The notes below the pieces were generated by a model. It was given only the letters and a program-made list of their open reading frames with translations. It was not told where the DNA came from and ran no database searches. Made by a program: the position numbers and the translations under genes. 64,000 nucleotides of DNA from Undaria pinnatifida (lineage: Eukaryota > Sar > Phaeophyceae > Laminariales > Alariaceae), in the NCBI GenBank assembly GCA_012845835.1, contig JABAKD010000108.1:1094001-1158000 (forward strand), read 5' to 3'. Within the stretch, counting starts at the first letter, position 1. Each line of letters starts with the position of its first letter. Below, piece after piece: positions 1 to 11,329 of the stretch.

Positions 1-58
1 CATGAAACTGAGAGAAAATCAGCCTTTTAGCATATACGTTGTGTGCAGCCTGGCTTAC

Positions 59-222
59 CTTGAGCCCATCTCAAGGCGGTAAGGTTGTATTAAGTCCGCT
101 GGACGCAGTACCCCGTAAAGCCCGGACAACACCCTCACTGTGTTCTGACCGAAAGCCCAGTCCTCGTCCGAGAACGCCTTGGCCTCCAAGCCTCGATATG
201 CCGGTCCATCGTACGCCAGTGC
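59..222 (-). CDS. yaaA-like: YaaA-like gene, exon 3
   Basis: It reads [14 protein letters not shown], then [18 protein letters not shown] and LEMGS, the most conserved core of the family. The acceptor is TTGGTCAG and the donor AG/GTAAGC is a strong consensus. The exon ends in phase 2, so the next exon lies outside the window. Confidence 0.85.
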
Positions 223-3200
223 CTGACCAACCCAGCGAGGGAGCACGATCGTCTCACGAAATATTCAAACACCCGTTGCGACAGCACAGGGCGTACCGTA
301 CTTTCATCAGCGCTGTTCCGTGTGAGCATACTTGGCCTCACCCTGCCACACACCGAGGGCCCAAATACGCCGCATTTTGAACCGCGAAACCGACGTAATG
401 AGCTCCAAGTAAATATTTGTTGAGTAATGCAGCGCATGGCATGGGTTGGTATGTTGACGACAGCTTTTTCCCGATAGTACCTTCATAATTTCGACAATGG
501 TCGCGGACCACGTACTTCTGTTTTTCTTGCGGGAGATACCATGTTTGATCTTTCTGCCGCGTTTGGCTGGCAACACAACCTCGCTGCCAGGGTTTGTTGG
601 CACCAGGTACCAGGTAAGTTCGTCAGGTAACGCGTCAAAGTTTGGCTGACGACACAGAGAGACAGCCACACATACCGCTGGTCGAAAGTTGTTCGCGGCC
701 TCGACGTCCAGGTCCCCTTCCACTTCGTTCGCGGGCAAGAAGTTCTTGAATCGCTCGTGGTTGAGGTCGGCAATTTTGTCGCTAACTGTCATGAGTTTCT
801 TCAGGGAAGCCTTTGACTGCGTTCGCATGACCTGCGAAATACGCGGCAAGTCCGATTGATGGGCTGGGTGTATGCAACACCGTGTAAATCACGGGATGCG
901 TTCGATCGGAAGCAAGATTGGAATCACCGTCCTGCTCGCTACATATGGTGACCCATTCAACGAATATTCGAATCAATGATGGTGTGTTTCTAAACGAAAT
1001 TGCGTCGCAGGTGAGCATCATGGGAAATCAAGGGCCGCGCTTAAAGATGAGTCACTATGGCTACACAGATTGGCATGAATTCGTACTGTTGTAGCACTGG
1101 CGAGCACAAGAAAACACACTATGGAGCTGCTGCGTCGTCAAAAAACCAACTCCGTACTGAGGTCGTACTGAGGTTGGTGTGCCGTAGTATAGATGCATCA
1201 TGGTGTTTTCGAAGCTCTAGCTTCCTTCGGAATAATGCCTTCGAAGACATGTTTGGCCGGAACTCACCTAAAAAAAAAGTCCGCTTATTGGGTGCCCGCA
1301 TCTGAGGGGCGGAGACATCGTGGGCGTTTCAATTCGCGCAGAAATGTGCCATAACTGACGCCCACATGGCCGATTGTGGAGCCCGTATGGCATCCGCTCT
1401 GGCGTTCCGCTAACCGGGCGTACGTCCATTACAGCAGTGCCGTGTTACGTCACACATGTTCGATGTCTACAGGCAGGACACAATCTAGACGTTGGCCCTA
1501 ACTTGTTGCTCCAGGGCGGTGTCCTTTTCATCATCGCCTCGTCGCGTGTCCGCACTTCTAGCATCTCCAACTCTAACAGGGCCTACGAGGGAAAGAGATT
1601 GCCTCGGAAGTGCTTGCGATGCAAACATGCTCACTTCCGGTTTTTAGTGAATGTGCTATCGGTAAGTCTTCTCAATAGCTCTTATCCATCTCGCAACACC
1701 TAGCTGTTGCCTTTAAGGTGGAACGCAATGATGACTTATCCCGTACTCACGAACATCTATTAAAAAAATAGGATAATACCGTGGGAGGCCCTTGGCGGCG
1801 TTCGTTTCAGTTTCGGTTGATAAAAAAATCACCCGCACCAACTACAGTACTCACACGGTGCACACCAGGTACAAGATACCAGGGTAATACATTAGGCTTG
1901 GAACCCACGGTCTACTGGAACACTGTTGCGCAACAAACAAGGCTCAGTGAAGTTGCTGCTCTCTATTGGATGCTGCGACGACGTTATTCTCTGCCTTCTT
2001 CCAGGCCTCCGCACTACTGCCGCCTGGCAACTCTCTTTCTCGAGCTCCTTTGAAGTCGCTTCCATCGAGCGGGATTGCACGTCCAGCCTTGCTGGCATTT
2101 CTGCTGATTAGTCTTCCATCATTTCCACCATCTTTGCGAGACAGGGATCGTTCTAACTGCTGCCCCTAGCTGAAAGTGTCTCGACGGAGGCACTAGCGTG
2201 ATCGACCCTCAGGGCGTGACAGGTCTTACGCAGATACTCGAGGTAAAGAGCACTCATGGTCATTATTGGAAGGATTCGTATTCGATTATCAGAAAGTAGA
2301 GGCGGGTGCACTTGGGACGTCGGACGTCGGTTCGTCGTGGCAGTTACATACAGGACCTACCTATCCCCTGGAAAAGCACACCTCCTACCTACACGCATTC
2401 CTCCGTACACGACTGTACGATACGTCACAGCTGTACCCGGAGCATACTGACAGCAGCGAGTTTCACCATAAAGCATGGTATCGGCGATCAAGTTCCAGTA
2501 TCGCAGCAAGGCGGGCCTTATTATTGCTACGTCCGGGTTTGGGCACGCAGGGTGGGCCTTTTTGCTGCTATCTCCGGGTTTGGGCGGTAGCGCTTGGGCC
2601 GTACCATCACCGCCATTCCGTGGGGATGGAAACGAAAACCGGTGTCAGACCAAAGTCTGCACGTGCTATCACACTCGTTGTTCTCACATATATCCCACCC
2701 CATGGGAACTTGGTCGGGTCCGTTTTACACTCGTTAGCAATCATTGATACCGTTATCACACCCTCTTCTGTAGGTCGCGAGGTTCCCTTGCATGGTACCT
2801 GTGGTACGTATCACCGGGGATACGTCAACTACCATATCATTCCACCACAGCATGCCCCGTGAATAAATTTCAGAGGTCAAAATATTGAACGTGATTTCTT
2901 CGAGATGTGCCATCACGCGTGTTACACGGGCCGGATAGCAGGTTGTCTAGTTGTCTGGGGATGCTTAGACTTTTCGTGAGGTCGCGGGGCGTGGGTCGAA
3001 AACCTCAAACAATAGTCTGCTGCCGCACTACTGCTGTACATGTACGCCGGACTGTGCTGTACTGGCTGATCGTACCCACCGCAGTACGTTTGGAGCGTGC
3101 CCAATACGTTTGGCATGCAATGCATTTTCTCTGTCCCTTGGCGTACGACAACAGAGCTGGATCTCTACGATAGGATCAATCAGCAAGGACACTAACTGTG

Positions 3201-4086
3201 TGATGGATGTCGTCGATTATTATTATAGGGTCAAGGTGAACACAACACACGCTGGAACTGCTGTCACAAGCAGTGGCATAGCTGTTGCTGCGTATACGCC
3301 AGGTACCTTAGTCTATGACATGTACTGTACCAGGCACTGCTGTTGCTGCGTATATGCCTGGTACATGAGTCTACGGCTTGTATTGCACAAGGTGCCTGGT
3401 ACCTGTGCGATGGTATGCTACTTGCACCAGGCCAGGTACATGCAGTTTTCATGATACTTCCACGACGTATGTTGAATGTTAGCATAGCGCAGGCCGGGAG
3501 TTTCTACAGCATGGTTGTATTCGGTATATGGCGACACCAGAGCGTTTATCATGCATGATGTTCCTTGCAGTGCAGGTCCTTGCCGTTGTGATAGAAAAAC
3601 AGCTCTACCAAGAGCAGGCGGACCATCAACTGGAGTAGGTTTCCACCTTCCACAATAGAGCTCGATATATTACATTTAGGTGTGCTACTACTGCTGTAGC
3701 CAGTCGTATTAATAGCATGTCACACACCAGAAATATTAGATCAGTAGTTTCAAATATTCTGCAACGAAGGTGGAAGGAGTGCTCGAATGACCTTTCTCCC
3801 AAAAACAATAACTGGTACGTTAAATTGGGGGCGATTCCACTCAATAGGCCCTAGGTGTGAGAACCTAATTAGTGTGTACAAAAATAGTGCTCACCGACCA
3901 CCAGTCATAGTCTACACATCCATAAATAACAAATTAAAAAACATGAGTTCAAAATCAGAAGCTTGCCTCGACAACTGGATCCGCTTCCTTGAGCATCTTC
4001 GGCTGCGTGCATAGTTCCGCTAAAGAAGCGGGTGCTGGAGACCAGTTCAAAGTCTTGGCCGGGGATAGAAGAGTGATAATACGCAT
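59..4086 (-). CDS. yaaA-like: YaaA-family (DUF328/UPF0246) protein, 5' three exons, gene runs off the left edge
   Basis: Bacterial YaaA is a DNA-binding peroxide-stress protein that limits iron-driven oxidative damage; the role in eukaryotes is not settled. Three minus-strand blocks match the family in order. Exon 1 (4086-3976, 37 codons) starts [15 protein letters not shown], the family N-terminus. Exon 2 (831-676, 52 codons) carries [19 protein letters not shown]. Exon 3 (222-59) carries [21 protein letters not shown] and QPYRLEMG. Both introns are phase 0. Acceptors are TTTCGCAG and TTGGTCAG; donors are CCA/GTTGTC, GCG/GTATGT and AG/GTAAGC. About 143 residues are visible, so roughly the C-terminal half lies beyond base 1. 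The start at 4086 is set by family alignment; the frame stays open upstream to an ATG at 4209, so an N-terminal extension (for example a targeting peptide) is possible. No break is visible in these exons. The match is seen in the sequence; splice joins are inferred. Confidence 0.82.
676..831 (-). CDS. yaaA-like: YaaA-like gene, exon 2
   Basis: The exon holds the conserved LM.vSdkiA.lN..RF block. It starts right after the acceptor TTTCGCAG and ends at NNFRPA before donor GTATGT, the point where family members read RPA followed by the YdGpaYrGL motif of exon 3. Length is 156 bp, exactly 52 codons. Confidence 0.8.
832..3975 (-). other. Intron 1 of the YaaA-like gene (about 3.1 kb)
   Basis: No known gene or mobile element is recognisable in it. 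It holds short local duplications, for example two copies of a CTCCGGGTTTGGGC-like motif near 2530-2590 and a repeated GCTGTTGCTGCGTAT motif near 3280-3360. An open minus-strand stretch near 1966-2169 is charge-rich but matches nothing I know. Open frames here are probably chance. Confidence 0.5.
3976..4086 (-). CDS. yaaA-like: YaaA-like gene, exon 1
   Basis: This is the N-terminal exon with the family signature SPAKTL directly after the start methionine. The proposed donor is GTTGTC at 3975. It is not a strong consensus, but it keeps phase 0 and joins KEADP to VMRTQSK at the expected place. Confidence 0.75.
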
Positions 4087-4900
4087 TCTTCTCGTCGTCC
4101 ACGTACAGGAGGAGGGGCAGTTCTGCACTGCAGTGGCTCGTACCTCGTACCAGAGGTGGATTGGTGGATGGTGGATTTGACATTTGAGCGGGAGGAGGGA
4201 GTTCCACAAAGATCAACCGCATCTTTTCATGAAGCAAACTAAACAACAATTTCGAAACTCGAAACTCGAAACCTCACCCGCTGTACCCCGTACCCTTTCA
4301 CACGGCATCGGTTGCCATCTGCCACTAGGATGCGTGCATGGCGTGCATGAACACGTTGTTGGCAGCTGAGCATGACGGTAACGGGAAAGGCGAGACATAT
4401 TATTATGGGCATAACAAGGACGGACGTGTGGCAACGCACACAACGAAGGACGAGAGCACGGCGGATGTATGTGGACAACCGCGAAGAAGATGCACAGCAG
4501 TGGCAGTAACGATTATGATAGCAGCCCAGGCCACCCCAGCCCAGCCCATCACACCACAGCCGACAGGGACCTCCTGGCCTTGCTGTGGTGGCAGCTACAT
4601 CTATCTCGTGTCCGTGCCCGTCAGGGCTGGGTGACGATTGATGTAGAGCGTTCGGAGGAGGACGTTATCTCTATCGTTGTGTGGGGAGGGCGGGTTGTGT
4701 GAGGCAATGGCAACTGGCTTGCAGCTTGAGGGGCCAGGGGTCAAACAAGGAGCCCCCCTCCTCGCAGGAGTTTGAATGCTCTGTGTTGTGGAATACAATG
4801 ATTTGGGTTTAAGATTGAGCGTAGGAAGTCCGGGGTTGCTAATCCAGACGTCTCGTAAGGCTACTGCTGGGGTTTATTATAAATCTATATAAAATCCTTC
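4087..4900. other. Upstream region of the YaaA-like gene, nothing recognised
   Basis: This must contain the promoter and 5' leader of the minus-strand YaaA-like gene. I see no clear TATA element or other gene. A plus-strand open frame at 4338-4634 has no recognisable domain. Confidence 0.35.
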
Positions 4901-4904
4901 TTTG

Positions 4905-5235
4905 GTGTCATGAATTTGGTCAGGAGTTTTTTTTTTGTCTCGGCCGAAGTATGCGATTCGCGGAACTGGAATTCTCGGTCGAATATAGCTTCGTTCGAGC
5001 GCCGCCTTCGGGGGGCGGCTTCAAAGCCCCTCGCCCTGCCGTGTCCGTTCCGCACATCGACGTGAACGCGGACGGTTGCCGAGCGAGACAAGCGAGAAGT
5101 TGCAAAAATACCGCATGTCGAGGAGGAATTTCGGAGATTTTGATTGAATCTTAATGTCTGCAACGCCTGGATAATTTACAAAATTGGCATCGTTTCCAAA
5201 CGGTACTTGATAATGTTTGGAATTTTGCGGTGGCA
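4905..5235 (+). repeat. Dispersed repeat family A, copy 1
   Basis: It starts at ATTTGGTCAGGAGTTTT and includes GTCTCGGCC, TTCGTTCGAGCGCCG, CGACGTGAACGCGGA and ACTTGATAATGTTTGG-like blocks. Other copies lie at about 37935-38265, 38360-38640 and 54200-54500. An open minus frame exists in several copies but shows no known domain. Family A sits beside the tRNA-headed family G in two of its locations. Confidence 0.75.
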
Positions 5236-5239
5236 TACT

Positions 5240-6270
5240 CTCGAGCGTTAGTTTATTTGCTGTACTTTTTTACTAGTTCGTTTGGTTTCTTGCTCCGCCT
5301 TCTTATTGCTTTTGTTTCTGCTCGGTTTGCCAGTTGGAAATTCAATTTTTTAGTGTGTTCACCTAAAACGTGACACAAATTACCGACGATATCCAACAAC
5401 TTCGTGACACAAATTACCGACGGCAAGACGTTTCGTGACAAAATAACTCCCAAATCATGATATTTTCACGTAACAGAATCTCGAGACAAAACCAAGCAGG
5501 TAGAGCCGTCTCTTCGGCCTTTGGCCCTGGCTGTAGCACGGCCGCTGACACTCCAGGCAGCCTCTGCTGTAGGCATGAACGAGTGCGGTTGATTCGCAGC
5601 GAACTATCCCGCTGTGCTCGCTTCTATGTGGTCATTGTCCATGCCATTTATTTCATGTCACCTTCCTTCTGTTTTGAGCTCGTCGTCGTACGGTTGAGGT
5701 ACGAGGAAACCCGTACACTCTGGGTGAGAACATCAGTATGTACGACGAGCATGAACGCCAACTGACGACATTGGCAAACACACAACAGCAGGTGTAGCAG
5801 CAGTTGCCGAAGGGCGAAACTTCTAGCACATACTGCAGCAACTAGTAGCAACCAGAACCACAACAGATAGCTCAAAGTGCAGTACGAGTGCCGTTGGCAA
5901 GTTTAGTCGTACACGCATCACTCTGTCCAATATATGACAACCGTTTTATGTTCATATTGATGAAGAAAAAAATATTACATTTCCTGTAAGAATGATACGT
6001 CGTACGAGCGGACGTTCTGGTGTGCTGCTGCCGTGAGACCATCGAGCACACCGCATGTTTTACCCAAACAAGAGCAAACAAGAGGCAGGGCGCAGAGGCC
6101 CCCAGCACAGAGACACGTGACAACCACGGCCAGCTGTCGATCGCGTAATTGGCCGGTAGTCCGTGCTTCGGTGGGTGTATCGGAAGTCGTTTGTAGTACT
6201 GCTGTAGGCCGTCGAAAAACACGTGACATCCCGTTCTGGTTGCAGACTCGCCAGAGTAGACCCCTGAAAT
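5240..6270. other. No recognised gene; short direct repeats
   Basis: A 19-bp motif beginning GTGACACAAATTACC occurs at about 5370 and 5404. A short plus-strand open stretch near 5680-5780 reads like a helical glutamine-rich segment but is broken by stops. I see no known gene. Confidence 0.4.
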
Positions 6271-6271
6271 G

Positions 6272-6800
6272 TCTTTTTCTTTTTTTTTTCTAGGCCCCAT
6301 GCACCCATTTCCTTTCCTTTCTCTTTTTATTTGTTCTTTGTTTCTTTTTTCCAATTGACTTGCGTCTGTCTTGCGTATGCGTAGTGATATATACTACTAA
6401 TACGTGTAATATACGTGGTAGTCTTTCTTGGGTGGCAAGCGGAATAATAGTCGGTTTTTCCAGGCGCGAGTAATGAGACGTATGCACCGGTATGGACCTG
6501 GCACATCGTAAACTGACTCCCGATTTCGAGTAATGAGACGTATGCACCGGTATGGACCTGGCACATCGTAGACTGACTCCCGATTTCACTTTTATATGTT
6601 TCTGGTGGAGGCATGAATTGCGTTAGCTGTGATATACGAGTGCGTGTACCACCTTGGGTTGTTTGTGTTTTTTCCTAAGGTATTCCTCAGCTCCAGAGTG
6701 ACTGGAGCCTGTCCTGTGACCACGGACTTGATGGTGCGAGTTAATGAGAGAACAACAACCACAACCACTGAAATATTGCCTGTTTCTTGACCTTTCAGCT
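6272..6800 (+). mobile_element. LINE 3' end fragment (family B), plus strand
   Basis: A pyrimidine-rich tract (6272-6355) is followed by TTGACTTGCGTCTG, AGACGTATGCACCGG, CTGACTCCCGATTTC, CCTGTCCTGTGACC and a CAA-rich tail near 6750. It matches the 3' untranslated part of the LINE copies at 60150-61458 and 62372-63182. A 60-bp block is duplicated in tandem here (about 6471-6530 and 6531-6590), absent from the other copies. Confidence 0.7.
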
Positions 6801-6929
6801 GCTTCTTGCAAATTTGTTTTTTCTGCTCACACGATTTTGAACTTTTTCGCGATTTTTCTTCTTTTTCGTCTAGTAAGTTGAACTTCCTACCATTTGCCGC
6901 TAATTTGCCGCTTGTGCATTAGTTGCGGA

Positions 6930-7225
6930 ACGGTCCACCTTTAGCTTTTATTTGATTCCACTGAGTTACTTCTGAGTCACGTGACAAATGGGTTGTGCTG
7001 TGTCGTGAGTTCGATTCTCACCGCCTTCATATTCGTCGTTTTCGAGCGTGCGCGCTGACGACATTACGAATGGTTATTTTGGTAGTTTAGCATATATATA
7101 TATATGTATGTCAAGTAGCACTACCCACTGACTGAGTCAAGTGATTAAGTAGCTCAGTGGGCAGTGCTGTAGGATTTCTCGGTTAAGTCACTTTGTTCGA
7201 AGGGCGCTGTCCAACGCCTTCCATA
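6930..7225. repeat. tRNA-like fragments, possible old SINE
   Basis: There is a B-box-like GAGTTCGATTCTCA at about 7007-7020, and near 7151 TAGCTCAGTGGGCAG, which fits the tRNA A-box very well, followed by GTTCGAAGGGC. No complete cloverleaf can be drawn, so a tRNA-derived SINE or pseudo-tRNA is more likely than a working gene. Confidence 0.4.
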
Positions 7226-7555
7226 TCCGTCCCCTATACCTGATCGTGAACGCGTACTACGCACAGGAGGTAAGAAACACATCCGAGAATAGCGGGGGCG
7301 ATTTTGGATTTTGGATTCCCCTTGGGCGGTTCTTTTTTCGAGAACGGGTCAACGCGTGGCGTACTAATCAATGACACAGCAGCAGCAATCAAAACTGTAG
7401 TAGTGGTCAACAATATATATACTCCGGAGTATATTTTTAGCATATATACATATATATACTTTTTTAGACCCCGGAAGCAGTTTTCTCGGCGTATATCAAT
7501 ACGTTCTGCGGATATGCACAACAGCCCCCCCCCAACCACTGCAAACTAATATGTA
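7226..7555. other. No recognised feature
   Basis: AT-rich with several TATATA runs and a small palindrome around ACTCCGGAGT near 7420. No gene seen. Confidence 0.35.
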
Positions 7556-7995
7556 TTTGAAAACACCACTCTGAAACAACACGATAACGAAGTCTAGAAC
7601 ATCACCCAAAACATACACGTATAGCAACCACCACGCGAACACAACTACGTGTTCAAAAACACCACTCTTGAAACAACACGATAACGAAGCCTAGAACATC
7701 AACCCGAAAATAGCCGTGTAACAACATCCACGTGGGCACAAATAATATTTATTTGAGAGCATCATTCTGAAACAACACGATAACGAAGTCTAGAACACCA
7801 CCCAAAACATACACGTATAGCAACAACCACGCAAACACAAAATAATACGTGTTCAAAAACACCACTCTAAAACAACGCGATAACGAAGCCTAGAACATCA
7901 ACTAAAACAACCACGCGGACACAAAATAATACGTATTCGAAAACAACACTCTGAAACAACACGATAGCGAAGTCTACAACGTCAACCAAGAATGT
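7556..7995. repeat. Tandem repeat, about 84-101 bp unit, 4-5 copies
   Basis: Each unit holds CACCACTCTGAAACAACAC, CGATAACGAAGTCTAGAAC and ACATACACGTATAGCAAC. Units start near 7563, 7659, 7757, 7858 and 7944. The copies have diverged by substitutions and small indels; the last is shortened. No open frame runs through. Confidence 0.85.
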
Positions 7996-8143
7996 CCACA
8001 CACTAAAACCACATACACGTCTACACACGAAACCCAGTCAAAAGATAGAACAAATGTACCCTAGATTCCCAATTGAGGTCCCTACGACTCAGAAACATCG
8101 TATAGTCTACATATATATAGTCTTTGCACACACCTAGAATACG

Positions 8144-8290
8144 TCAAAACTGCTCGTTGCCAAATAACAGGTTCATCAAGAACGCAAGCGAGGTAATCGT
8201 AGCAGCGCCCATCACTATAGCATTCGCCCACCACATCACCTCCTTTCTTTGCAATTGGTTTTGGGCATCAGCGAACTGGGTCCAACGCAT
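8144..8290 (-). CDS. Possible small membrane ORF, 48 aa
   Basis: A short open frame starts at ATG 8290 and ends TGA 8144. It reads MRWTQFADAQNQLQRKEV, then a hydrophobic run of about 20 residues (VMWWANAIVMGAATITSLAF), then a short tail ending FGNEQF. An amphipathic front and one membrane span are the only features. It might be the last exon of a longer minus-strand gene, since an in-frame stop lies only four codons upstream of the ATG. I do not recognise a family. Chance ORFs of this length are common. Confidence 0.22.
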   Translation of the reverse strand: MRWTQFADAQNQLQRKEVMWWANAIVMGAATITSLAFLMNLLFGNEQF

Positions 8291-8639
8291 GCCCGTAGTG
8301 TCTTACGTGGAGTGAGGAGCGGTAGTAAAAATGAAGTGCGCTGCTCGATAACCTGTTCCTGACCGTCGGTATTCTGAACAATCTTCGGGCCGCGTCTCCT
8401 CTGTATCAGGTGTGTGCGGAATTTTATTTGTCGCTTTCAAGCAAGCGGTTGCGTTGACATATACTACCTGGCTTGATGTAAAGGAAAGGAACACCACTCA
8501 GCGATCATCTACTACACGCTAGGGCATGTCTTCATGAGCACCACTAACAAGAGCACCAGGCATGGACGTGACATCGACAGGACCACAACATCTTCGACGA
8601 CAGTGGGGAGAAAACAGGGCGTATAATCGTACACTAGAT

Positions 8640-9200
8640 AATAGCAATGCTGCGGTAGACCACACTACCAACCTATTACGCAGGGTATTTCGTGCCTCCG
8701 GCCGTTTGCATGATCGCCTGACAACCTCTACCAAACGAAGCAGCATATGCTCAACAAAGTAAAGTCACCCTCGCGTTCAATAGTGGTGACATCGCATGCC
8801 CACGTCATCTTGATTGGTGTATTTATAAGATGTATCTCTGTCTTGGATTTGGCGACCTCAGAGCCCCACATCGGCACGGCAAAAGCCATAGGCGTAAAAT
8901 CGTATATATATGTGAGACAATAATAATGTGAAAAGGAGATACAGAGAGGTATGCTAGAATTGCGGTAAACCGCACTACCAACTTATTACGTAAGGTATTC
9001 CGTACGTACCGTCTGCGTGATCGCCTCCCAACCTATGCCAAGCGAAGTGTGACTAACGAAGTAACGTAATTGAGCGCGTGTACACTAAGCGTTCCTTTCA
9101 AAACAATAACGATTCGCATCTCTCCCTGTCGTTCTCAATGGCGGTGACATTGCATGACCATCACCTCGTCTGTTGTATTTGGCAATATCCATATCTTTCT
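8640..9200. repeat. Diverged tandem duplication, about 305-bp period
   Basis: Two copies share ATGCTGCGGTAGACC/ATTGCGGTAAACC, CACTACCAAC, TATTACG.A.GGTATT and CATGATCGCC/CGTGATCGCC. Copy 1 runs from about 8645, copy 2 from about 8955. No conserved reading frame runs through both. Confidence 0.65.
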
Positions 9201-9404
9201 TATAATTAGCGATGTCAGAAAATAATGGTATCTACATGACTGTACCAATCGATTGACACATTCTAGCTTTAGATCCATGTACAACAACAAATTATGAAGC
9301 TTTTAACACGTTGTTTACTACACCTATAATAAGCACTGGGTTGCATACTACATGTAACATCAAGCCTTCTAGAAAAATAAACATCACCAGGCGGGTGATA
9401 TAAA

Positions 9405-10715
9405 GGGGTGTCTTCTTGCTGCAACCGTCAGATTCGTCCCCTTCAAGGGTTTATAGTTTCCGCGCACATATTGAAATGCTCGCCCCCCCGCCCCCCCCCC
9501 CCCCCCCCCCCGATCCCTCTTGTTTAAACGCACCACCTAAAATCAAAATCTGCCAGAGTAGTAAACACTACCAGCCAGCTGATATCATCTCATTATCCAT
9601 CTAGCCATCCATGCCGTAGCTCCAACTCATCTTCCCCCCCCCCCTTTGTTCTCCGCCCAGTTCGTTCAAACGCCCCACTTACAATCAAAATAAAATCGGC
9701 CAGAGTAATAAACACTAATAAGCCATTGATATCACGTCATTATATTTCTAGCCATCTATGACGTAGCTTTCATTCATCCCCCCTCCCCCCCAACGCCCCC
9801 TCCTTCCCCACACCCCGCACGATCGCCTAGACCCAGCACCGCGCGTATAGTAGGCCCCTACATATATGATCAATAGGCGCGATCGGAGGATCACACACAA
9901 TGTTGCGAACATCAGTGTCCACCAAATCCTTGACTTTAATATTATATGTGACGTAAACCTCTTCAAACCCCCCCCCCCCCCCCCCCCCCCCCCGCCTTTT
10001 TTTTCTTTTTCCCCCGCTTTCTCTTGCTTAAACGCCCCACCTACTATCGAAATCCGCCAGAGTAATAAACACGTCCACGCCCTGGATATCGCCTCGTTAA
10101 CGTTTCAGAGCCGTCCATGCCGCTGCTGAAATTCCCACCCACCCCCGTCCCCAACGCCCCCTCCTTCCCCACCACCCACACCATCGCCTAGACCTAGCAC
10201 CACGCGTATAGCAAACCCCTACATCTATGCGACCTAAAGCCCCCCCCCCCCGCCCCCGCCCCCCCCCGCCACATTCCCCCCCCTCCCCCACAAGCAATTT
10301 TTATAGTTTCCACGCACAAATTGACCTGCCCCACACGTCCCCTCCCCCCTCCCCCCCTCCCGCCCCCCTTTTGATCAAAATCAGGCCCCACGCCCTTGAA
10401 AACTCCGCCCTCCCCTCACCGGATATTCGACCTACAGGATTCACTTGATAAACTGATGCATTTCCTTCCACAGCTGTCAGATTTCGTCTCCCTCAGAAAC
10501 GGGTTTTATAGTTTCCGCGCACAGACTGCCTAACATCACCCTGTTGACCCTGATAGCTACACCGTAGTTCCAAGGGGAGTCACCGACCTATATCCTTATT
10601 GAGGACACACAACCCGTAATACGCGCGATCGGAGTATCACACGCAGCTTGCAAAGATGAGTTTCGACAAAATATTCGATCTCACAGCTGGAGTATATTTT
10701 AATTTTTATAATAAT
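9405..10715 (-). repeat. Family C composite G-rich repeat, minus copy
   Basis: This is the only long minus-oriented copy. Its head (reverse of ACACTCCAGCTGTGAGATC) is at about 10620-10715. Internal blocks repeat the motif read on minus as TGTGCGCGGAAACTATAAA. Poly-C runs on the plus strand lie at about 9480-9512 and 9969-9993, with more C-rich stretches near 10240-10370, which are poly-G on the element strand. Encoded proline- or glycine-rich frames are artefacts of the homopolymers. Confidence 0.85.
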
Positions 10716-10734
10716 ATACCTGGTACGCTGTTTT

Positions 10735-10835
10735 CGAATTCCGAGCTTCAAGAGCAGTAGTAGTAGTTGTTGTTGTTGTTCTCACATTAACTCGTATAAT
10801 CAAGTCCGTGGTCACAGGACACAGGCTCCACCAGT
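10735..10835 (-). mobile_element. LINE 3' tail fragment (family B), minus strand
   Basis: It shows a TTG-repeat (CAA on minus) followed by TCTCACATTAACTCG and AATCAAGTCCGTGGTCAC, the last about 100 bp of the LINE 3' end. Confidence 0.65.
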
Positions 10836-10982
10836 AAATAATAATGTTGACTGACACCACTGCACAGGCAACGCCTCGCTGGGTACGTAACGCGGCGTCA
10901 ACCATCGTAATATCATACGAATATGGGGGAATGTAATCTCTATGCAAATATCCTGTTTTGTTTTAATCAATTGTCAGCCGGC

Positions 10983-11310
10983 CGCCCCGGTGGTCTAGTG
11001 GTTTTACCCTCGAATACTACTAACGTTTGTTTGGTTGTCCTTGAGTTCGACACCCACCACGATGAGATTTATTTGACTTTATTTGCAAAAAAAAAAAAAA
11101 GAAAGGATCAACTGCTGAGAGCGCCAAGCAGCGTGGGTAGGTACAATTCGACGCGAGTCGACGAGGGAAGAAAATGCTTGATTCTCCTCGCGGTAAAAAT
11201 GAAGGCACGTGATGAAGTGGGGAGGGAGGAGGAGGGCCCGCTGTGTGACCCCGGATCTGAGTTACTACTGGGAGGGAGCGCGAGAGTGGCGCGAGGATGA
11301 TAAATGGGAT
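10983..11310 (+). repeat. tRNA-headed SINE (head F1, tail H)
   Basis: The head contains CGGTGGTCTAGTGGTT, an A-box as in tRNA-Glu/Asp/Gly types, and CTTGAGTTCGACACCC, a B-box. The box spacing is as expected for an internal RNA polymerase III promoter. An A-rich run at about 11087 and a unique tail with GTGACCCCGGATCTGAG follow. The same head and tail occur on minus at 16045-16400. Confidence 0.7.
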
Positions 11311-11329
11311 GAAGAAAAACAAATGTTGC

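Noticed and set aside
2256..2862. A 198-codon plus-strand open frame as a gene
   Set aside because: It lies within the large YaaA-like intron, has overlapping open frames in all three phases, and shows no domain.
5872..6354. 160-codon minus open frame
   Set aside because: Low-complexity Lys/Arg start comes from the pyrimidine tract of the LINE tail; no domain.
7556..7995. CRISPR array look-alike (regular repeats)
   Set aside because: Units are about 97 bp and diverged throughout, with no constant short repeat and variable spacer pattern, and the setting is eukaryotic.
9866..10448. Proline-rich or glycine-rich proteins
   Set aside because: Translations of poly-C/poly-G tracts inside family C.
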